In this document: positions 57,375 through 64,000 of the stretch, piece by piece | Numbering within the stretch: the stretch's first letter is position 1 | Layout: every line of letters begins with the position of its first letter | From: Thinopyrum elongatum | Taxonomy: Eukaryota; Streptophyta; Magnoliopsida; Poales; Poaceae | NCBI GenBank assembly: GCA_011799875.1 | Contig: CM022303.1 | Location: 423,330,483 to 423,394,482 of the forward strand | Length of the DNA stretch: 64,000 bases | Reading direction: 5' to 3' | Translations under genes and position numbers: made by a program | Notes under the pieces: model-generated | The model's database searches: none | Told to the model about the DNA's origin: nothing | The model's input: only the letters and a program-made list of their open reading frames with translations

Positions 57375-59449
57375 ATGTCTGATCAGAGTGATAGCCAGAA
57401 CAAGTCTGAGGAGCAAGTGAATCTAAGTGAGGGCACTAGTCCCTCTGACAGCTATGAGGATGGCAACAGAAGTACTCCCAGCAACCTGCCTAAGGCTGCT
57501 ACTAGGCAGAGGAGAAAGAGAAATTTTGATTCTGAAGTTGAAGATTATGTGGCTGCTGAGGAAGAGGTCAGCTCAAAGAAGAAGGTGGTCAAGAAGGAAT
57601 TTGGCACAACTGCCTCTACAAGACCTGGTCTGAATAAGAAGGCCCCTGCAAAGAGAGTGCCCATGTCTAAGGCCAGAGCCTCAACTCTTGAAACTTCTAA
57701 ATCAACTGTTGGAGAGGCTGTTGGTGAGGGCAAGAAGAGAAAGGAAAGGGTCAAGAATACTATGGCCAGAGTTGTTGGAAAGCCATCAATGATGATCCAA
57801 TCTGATGAGGAAGAAGATGAAGAGGAAGATGCTGCACCAGCACCAAAGACTCAGAAATTGATGGGGGATGCCATCAAGTCTGGGGCTGCGCCAGCAAAGC
57901 CCAAGACTGCCCCCAAGTCTACTGCTCAAGCTTCTAAGTCTGCACCAAAGAGAAGCACAAGGAACATACCAGCTGCTGAAAAGAACAAGGCCCTAGTGCC
58001 TGAAGTGGAAGAAGATGAGGAAACCCAAGTGCTCAGGAAGCTAAAGCCAAAGATCCCTGACCATGATGACAATCATCCAGTTGCTGAAAACATGAAGGCA
58101 AGGAAGGAAGCAGGTCTCAGATTGTGGAGACAATCAGATCCATATGCTGTGAGGAGAAGGACTGCTGTGGACTATAGATTTCACACCAAGGAGCAGCAGG
58201 ACTTCTATGAGACAATTCTTTTGGATAAGAAGCCCATAGTGTGTGACATGAAGTGGGTAGACTAGGAATACATCGACAACAATGAAGACCACTTCCCAGG
58301 AGTGCATGAAAGTTTCAGACTCAATGGAGTAGACACCTTTGTGGGTCAGAAGCTTACCAAGTGGAATGATGAGCTTATTATGCAATTCTATTCTACAGCT
58401 CATTTCTATCCAGATGGAAGGATTGTATGGATGTCTGAAGGTACTAGGTACCAATCAACAGTTGCTGAGTGGGCCAAGCTGATCAATGCCCCTGCAGAGC
58501 TTGTGGATGACATAGATGTCTATGCCAAGAAAAAGAAAGATCACAACTCCATGGCCAACATGTATAAGGAGATTCCTGACAAAGCCTTGCAGACTCACAG
58601 GCTAGGCTCTGTATATTATCTGTTATCTCGATTGGCCACTATTAACACCATCTTGAGGCACACCTTGTTGCCCAAATTAGGAGATCACAGGATGATCAGA
58701 GGCCACTCCATCAATTTGCTTCTGTTGTTTGATGTGCCCCAGAAGTTTAAGGTGATGAGTTTGATTGTTGAGACAATCAAGAGGACAGCTGCAGACCAGA
58801 AGAGATCATGTGGGTATGCTCCACACATCCAGATGCTCATCAACTCCAAGATGGGCACAGGCACATACTTGTTGGATAAAGAACACCTTCCCTTGAGGCC
58901 TGAATTTGAGGACAACACAGTTGTCATGGATGCTGAAGATCCTACATCAGTAGAGGCTCAAGAGAAGAGGGAGAAAGCAAAGCAGAGAAGGCAGCCAAGA
59001 TGCCAAGTGTTGAAGAGGCATCTCAAGTTTTTCTCAAGTCAAAACAAGATCAACTTAGCTATCTCATTCAAGCTACTTTGAGGATTGAGAAAGGTTTGGC
59101 CACCCTGACTCAGAATCAAGAGAGCCTGGAGAGGATCATTGAATCAAAGTTTTATGATCTGGACTTGAAGGTGACAGAGATGCAGACAGCTGTTGAGCAG
59201 CTCCAGGAAGAAGCTAAGGAGAGGAAAGGGAAAGCTACCACAAATGCTTTTCAGAGAGTGCCTAGGGCACAGAGATCTGCAGCAGTGCGTGTGACAGATA
59301 CAAGAGCTACTGCGTCAGCACCTGCAGCTATAGCTTCAGTTGCCCCTCCGGTTGCAACTCCACCAGCTCCAACAACCTCAACAGATGCATTTGTTCTTGG
59401 AGTCCTCTCTACACCGCCTCCCGAAGATCAAGCCTGGAGAGACACATAG
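57375..59449 (+). pseudogene. Element D second ORF
   Basis: ATG 57375 (MSDQSDSQNKSEEQ). Longer acidic/basic N-terminal part than C (additional Lys/Ala-rich stretch about 57600-57800). Same globular domain as C (YRFHTKEQQDFYETILL, LIMQFYSTAHFYPDGRIVWM). TAG 58263-58265 replaces Trp of C. A frameshift near 58985 moves the reading into the frame of 59000-59449, which carries the coiled coil (TLTQNQESLERIIE, TAVEQLQEEAKE) and the Ala/Pro/Thr tail, ending naturally at TAG 59447-59449. Conserved between two copies, so it was probably functional in the family. Confidence 0.78.
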
Positions 59450-59951
59450 CACTATGCATTTTCAAGCTTTTTGGTAACTTGTTGCCAAAGGGGGAGAAAG
59501 TGTATAGATCATAGGCTTCGAGAGAGAGTGCTTGCTTCTTTTTGCCATTCTCTTTGCTACTTGTTTGCTACTTTTTGTGTGCTTGCTTGGTTGATACTCT
59601 ATGTTTATGTGTGTGAGATACTTATGGTCATGTGTTTGATCATATCCTACATTAATGTTTGTGCTTGGATGATGACATTATTTATCTCTCTTGTATGATC
59701 ATTCACTTTGCCTTGGTGATGAGTGCATATTTTCATATTCCATCATTTTGAGCGCTCCACCAAGATGTATGTGACATGGAAGAGTAACCCATGATCCTAA
59801 TTGATTGTGCATTTGCATTCAAAAGCAAATTTTAAATAATGCGCAAATTTAGGGGGAGCTCTTGCTTATCACATACTTATCAAAGCAATGATATATTTCA
59901 TTCTTATTATCATGTGTCGAAGCTTTGATCTATATGTTGTCATCAATTACC
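59450..59951 (+). other. Element D 3' untranslated spacer
   Basis: Collinear with 16500-17018 of C; no ORF. Confidence 0.6.
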
Positions 59952-59965
59952 AAAAAGGGGGAGAT
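59952..59965 (+). other. Element D polypurine tract
   Basis: AAAAAGGGGGAGAT next to the 3' LTR, same as in C. Confidence 0.85.
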
Positions 59966-61614
59966 TGAAAGTGCAACTAATCCCTGGGTGGTTTTGGTAA
60001 TTATTAACAACATATAGCTCATTGAACTAATACTCTTTCAAGATGATCATTTCAGAAAGTTCAATGATTGGCATGGCATGGACTAGGAATGTGGACCCCT
60101 CAAAATGCTAAGGACACATATTGGCTCAAGCTCAAGACTCTACTCTTTTCATTTTAGTGATCCAAGATCACATTGAGTCCATAGGAAAGCCAATACTATT
60201 AAAAGGGGATGAGGTGTTGCTTAATGGCTTGCTTGCTCAAAATGCTTAGTGATATGCTCCAAAGCCCTCAACCACTTTCTCATATCCACATATGTCCCAA
60301 ACCTAAAGTCAAACTCGGCCCCACCGATTTGATCTATCCGGCGCCACCGAGTTCATTTGACATAGCCACTGCCAGAAACCCTAATCAGTTCGGTCTCACC
60401 GATAGAGATCTCGGTCTCACCGAGATGGGATTGCTAACTCTCTGTTTCACTTCATAATGTTTCGGTCTAACCGAGATGAGCGATCGGTCCCACCGAGTTC
60501 GCAATGCAAACTCTCTGTTTCCTCTTCGTAATGTTTCGGTCTCACTGAAATGAGCGATCGGTCCCATCGAGTTTGCCTGACCAACTCTCTGTTTGCCTAT
60601 TACAGAAATCGGTCTCACCGAGTTCATGTGATCGGTCTCACTGAGATTACGTTATGCCCGAACCCTAATGAAATCGGTCTCACCAAGTTGATATGTCGGT
60701 CCCACCGAAAAGCCTAACGTTCACATTTTGAACTAAATCGGTCTGACCGAGTTTCACTAGTCAGTCCCACCGAGTTTGGTAAATTGTGTGTAACGGTTAG
60801 ATTTTTTGTGGAGGCTATATATACCCCTCCACCCTTCCTCCATTTGTGGGGAGAGCCATCAGAACATGCCTACACTTCCAGAACTCATTTTCTGAGAGAG
60901 AACCACCTACTCATGTGTTGAGACCAAGATATTCCAATCCAACCACAAGAATCTTGATCTCTAGCTTTCCCCAAGTTGCTTTCCACTCAAATCATCTTTC
61001 CACCAAATCCAAATCTGTGAGAGAGAGTTGAGTGTTGGGGAGACTATCATTTGAAGCACAAGAGCAAGGAATTCATCCTCAACACACCATCTATTACCTT
61101 TTGGAGAGTGGTGTCTCCTAGATTGGTTAGGTGTTACTTGGGAGCCTCCGTCAAGATTGTGGAGTTGAACCAAGGAGTTTGTACGGGCAAGGAGATCGCC
61201 TACTTCATGAAGATCTACCCTAATTTCGTGGGCGATGGCCATGGTGGGATAGACAAGGTTGCTTCTTCGTGGACCCTTCTTGGGTGGAGCCCTTCGTGGA
61301 CTCGCGCAACCGTTACCCTTCGTGGGTTGAAGTCTCCATCAACGTGGATGTACGATAGCACCACCTATCGGAACCACGCCAAAAATCTCCGTGTCTACAT
61401 TGCGCTTGCTCCCTCCAAACTCCTCCCCTTTACCTTCATATGCAATGATTTACATTCCGCTGCTATACTCTTAGTATTGCATATGTAGGTTGATTGCTTG
61501 ACTTGTGCTAAGTTGCTAAAATCTGCCAAGACTTAAAATTGGGAAAAGGCTAGATTTTTATTTGGTCAAGTAGTCTAATCACCCCCCCCCTCGAGACATA
61601 CTTTCGATCCTACA
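59966..61614 (+). repeat. Element D 3' LTR (1649 bp)
   Basis: Pairs with 38470-40129; TATATATA at 60816-60823; a short replacement near 61220-61226. Ends CCTACA then TSD GCACC. Confidence 0.93.
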
Positions 61615-61619
61615 GCACC

Positions 61620-61997
61620 GTATCCGGATTGAAGACTTCTTATGCCTTGAAGTGCACCCCAAGTCATGATGGACAATCTGATGTTTCCTTCGTGTAACCG
61701 ACTATCTGTAAACCCTAGTACCCCTGGTGTCTATATAAACCATGGGCTTAGTCTGTAGAGGCTAGAAGAACAAACACCATCCTACTAGCTAGGGTTTAGT
61801 TCGTCTGAACTCGTGGTAGATCTACTCTGTAACCCCCTTATACACAAGCAATATAATAGAGCAGGACATAGGGTTTTACCTCTTCGAGAGGGCCCGAACC
61901 TGGGTAAACATCTTGTCCCACGTCGACTGTTCCCCATCGATCCAAGGTCCACAGTTCGGGACCCCCTACCCGAGATCCGCCGGTTTTGACACCGACA
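61620..61997 (+). repeat. Element F 3' LTR, second part
   Basis: Continues from 38469 after D. TATATAAA at 61732-61739. Ends ACACCGACA; then element G resumes with ACATC. Confidence 0.9.
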
Positions 61998-63211
61998 ACA
62001 TCGTCATCATTGGCTTCAGCATCACCGACGTGACCATTGTCTTCAGTGCTGAAGATGGACTTGGCGACGAATGCTGAAGCTAGAGCCAGGCTTGCAATGC
62101 CTGAATTAGACTCCTCTGCTGGCTCCACATCTGCCTCCTCAGAAGCAGACTCCTCCTCTGAATCCATTTCCTTGTCAATGAATGCACAAGCTTTGCCAGA
62201 TGAGCTCTTTTTGTGAGATGAAGACTTTGAAGAAGACTTTGAGGATTTCTTCTTCTTCTTCTTCTTTTCGTCAGAGTCATATTCCCTGCTCTTCTTCTTT
62301 TTCTTGGCTTCCTTTTCCCATTGAGGACATTCAGATATGTAATGGCCTGGCTTCTTGCATTTGTGGCAGGTTCTCTTCTTGTAGTCACGAGTGGAAGACT
62401 CAGCATTCTTCGAGCTGGATTTTGAAGACTTCCCGAAGCGGTTTTTCTTAGAGAACTTTTGCAAATTTCTCACAAGCATTGCAAGCTCTTTGCCAAAGTC
62501 TTCATGGCCAGTTGAACTGCAGTCAGAGTCTTCAGACGAAGATACAGCCTTTGCCTTCAAAGCACGGGATCGCCCATAGTTAGGGCCATAGATATCTCTC
62601 TTCTCTGATAGCTGGAATACATGTGTATTGAGCCTCTCAAGTATATCAGACAGGTCTAGTTCCTTGAAACCTGGACATTCTTACATCATCAGTTATAGGG
62701 TGTCAAATGAGCTGTCAAGTGGTCTTGATATCTTCTTCACAACTTCATGCTTGGTGATTTCAGTGGTGCCAAGTGCACGAAGCTCATTGGTGATATCAGT
62801 AAGACGGCCGAAGGTGAGCTGGACATTCTCATTGTCAAGCCTCTTGAAGTTGTTGAAGAGATTGCGAAGAACATCAATTCTTGAGTCTCTGAGTTGAGAC
62901 GATTTCATTGATCTTGGACAACCAGTCCAGACTAGCTTCGCATACTCTAGAGCACTCACACGGCCATACGGCCCTCTAGTCAAATGAACATAGATGATGT
63001 TCTTGGCGGTCGAGTCCAGTTGCGCGAACCTCTTCACATCAGCAACAGTCACACCTTCACCGACTTTGGGAACACCAGTCCTGACGACATACCAGAGATC
63101 ATTGTCAATGACTTCAAGATGCATGAGCATCTTATTCTTCCAGTAGGGGTAATCAGTGCCGTCAAAGACGGGGCACGCAGCCGAGACCTTGATTATCCCT
63201 GCAGTTGACAT
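61998..63211 (-). pseudogene. gag: Element G gag, N-terminal and central part
   Basis: ATG at 63211 (MSTAGIIKVSAACPVFDG). The UBN2 core shows FDGTDYPYWKNKMLMHLE and later LRNLFNNFKRLDNENVQ. Two or more in-frame stops lie between 62693 and 62560, after which the same frame resumes (SEKRDIYGPNYG). Zinc knuckle CHKCKKPGHYISEC at about 62368-62327 has all ligands, followed by a Lys/Ser-rich tract and an acidic tract (MDSEEESASEEAD). Broken by the F insertion at 61998; the open frame running on to 61838 is only read-through into the F LTR. Confidence 0.85.
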
Positions 63212-63259
63212 AGCTAAAACTCCATGTGGTTAAACCGAATCAGACAGAACTAGGCAGCA

Positions 63260-63275
63260 CCTTGCTCTGATACCA
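63260..63275 (-). other. Element G primer binding site (tRNA-iMet)
   Basis: TGGTATCAGAGCAAGG on minus, two bases from the LTR edge. Confidence 0.88.
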
Positions 63276-63277
63276 AC

Positions 63278-64000
63278 TGAAAGTGCTAGTTATCGACTAG
63301 AGGGGGTGAATAGCCAATTTTTATGAAAGTCTTCAAGACAGGCAATGTCTTCGAAGATAGGCAGTTAAAGCAATAATTAAACAGGATACACCAGAAGATA
63401 AACTACACTAGCCATGCATGAGAGTCAAGTACAATACATGTAAAGCATGAAGACAAGTAGCAGGTAGGTAGAGTAGATCAGAATTGGAAGATAGTGTGAA
63501 GACAAATATGCAATCAGAGTGAATGTCTTCACACAATGTCTTCGAATAGAACAGGCAAGCAAAGACTTCACGAAGCTAAATTGTAAGTAAAGGAGTAAAG
63601 TGATAGAACCAGTTGCTCGGTGAAGACAATGATTGGGTAGACCGGTTCCAGTTGCTGTGACAACTGTACGTCTGGTTAGGGAGGCTAGGATTGAACTCAG
63701 AAGACCACGTCTTCACCTTATTCCCCTTTAGCAAAGGTCACTTAGGCCTCGCTCAATCACTCAGGTAAGTCTTCAAGGTAGACTTCCACACCTTCACAGA
63801 CTTCGTTCATCGACGATCCACAATGACTCTTGGATGCTCACAACACGATGCCTAACTGACTAGAAGATCACAGTCTTCAAGTGTAATAAGTCTTTGGTTC
63901 ACGCGGAACTGAAAGACTTCTGTGATGCCAAACACTCTTTGGGCTCTGGGTGTTTTAGGTTTTGTCCTCGCAAGGATTCTCTCTCAAAGGCTTTGGAGGT
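63278..64000 (-). repeat. Element G 5' LTR, partial
   Basis: On plus it begins TGAAAGTGCTAG; on minus the LTR ends CTAGCACTTTCA beside the primer site. The other end is outside the window. GTCTTC/GAAGAC phrases recur through it. No gene seen. Confidence 0.8.

Larger units (their letters stand above)
38470..61614 (+). mobile_element. Element D: pol-less copia, second copy of the C family
   Basis: TGAAAGTGCAAC to CGATCCTACA with perfect TSD GCACC (38465-38469 and 61615-61619). Same order as C: LTR, Met primer site, gag, spacer, palindrome array with TATA box, second ORF, polypurine tract, LTR. Element E is inserted at 43228-56440. LTRs differ at roughly 45 of 1640 positions by eye. Its gag has an intact zinc knuckle and fewer breaks than C. 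Confidence 0.93.
29420..61997 (+). mobile_element. Element F: Tat-lineage gypsy with gag-protease and an antisense gene, no RT/integrase
   Basis: LTR pair 29420-29871 and 38397-38469 plus 61620-61997 (TGAGGGAGTCC to ACACCGACA), the right one split by D. Interior 29872-38396 holds gag and an aspartic protease on plus and a spliced-looking gene on minus, with nothing resembling RT, RNase H or integrase between. The antisense gene downstream is a mark of the Tat branch (Grande, RIRE2, Retand). Right flank ACATC; left flank ends GCGAC, so the TSD is imperfect. Inserted into the gag of element G. Confidence 0.88.
61998..64000 (-). mobile_element. Element G: copia element, 5' end (minus strand)
   Basis: LTR from 63278 to beyond the window, Met primer site, then UBN2-type gag running leftwards. 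Interrupted at 61998 by F and continued at 29419-28773. This is the outermost element recognised. Whether it has pol cannot be seen here. Confidence 0.85.

Noticed and set aside
61838..61997. C-terminal extension of the element G gag ORF
   Set aside because: This is read-through into the F LTR after insertion, not original coding sequence.
1..64000. Host protein genes, tRNA or rRNA genes
   Set aside because: Every open frame of note falls in an LTR element; no tRNA or rRNA sequence was recognised apart from tRNA-complementary primer sites.

Overview
The window is a block of nested LTR retrotransposons from a large grass genome, most likely Triticeae (wheat, Aegilops or barley type). Evidence: LTRs framed by TG...CA and 5-bp target-site duplications (TSDs), Ty1/copia gag of the UBN2 type, Ty3/gypsy Tat-lineage elements with antisense ORFs, plant tRNA-type primer sites, and no host gene. 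Family names cannot be proven without a TREP search. I use letters A to H.

Nesting, worked out from LTR pairs and TSDs. The outermost recognisable element is G, a copia element on the minus strand (pieces at 28773-29419 and 61998-64000). Into G went A (gypsy-like, pol-less, left end off-window, ends 28772) and F (Tat gypsy, 29420-61997). A was split by B (2579-25771, 3.7-kb LTRs around only 1.9 kb). The left LTR of B was split by C (4792-18664, pol-less copia). The gag of C was split by H (8280-12430, solo LTR). The right LTR of F was split by D (38470-61614), a second copy of the C family. D was split by E (43228-56440, Tat gypsy on the minus strand, the only element here with a whole gag-pro-RT-RNaseH-integrase set). 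Depth is G>A>B>C>H and G>F>D>E.

LTR divergence counted by eye falls with nesting: F about 27/451, D about 45/1640, E about 13/840. That fits the order F, then D, then E.

How the parts work together: A, B, C, D and F all lack reverse transcriptase and integrase, so they must have moved with enzymes supplied in trans. C and D share one architecture: LTR, gag (about 727 codons), no pol, a second promoter-like region, then a second ORF of about 600-690 codons. E and F each carry, opposite to gag-pol, a second gene that looks spliced, with good GT-AG introns. E codes gag-pol on minus and this antisense gene on plus. F codes gag-protease on plus and the antisense gene on minus.

The signals most worth attention are: (1) intron-containing antisense genes in two Tat elements; (2) the TCGGT-N3-ACCGA palindrome array shared by the LTR U3 and the leader of the second ORF in C and D; (3) strong enrichment of the 8-mer CTTGCCGG across E; (4) repeats of a PPT-type motif plus a perfect hairpin in A. 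Nearly all coding regions are broken by point stops or frameshifts, so this is mostly a fossil record.
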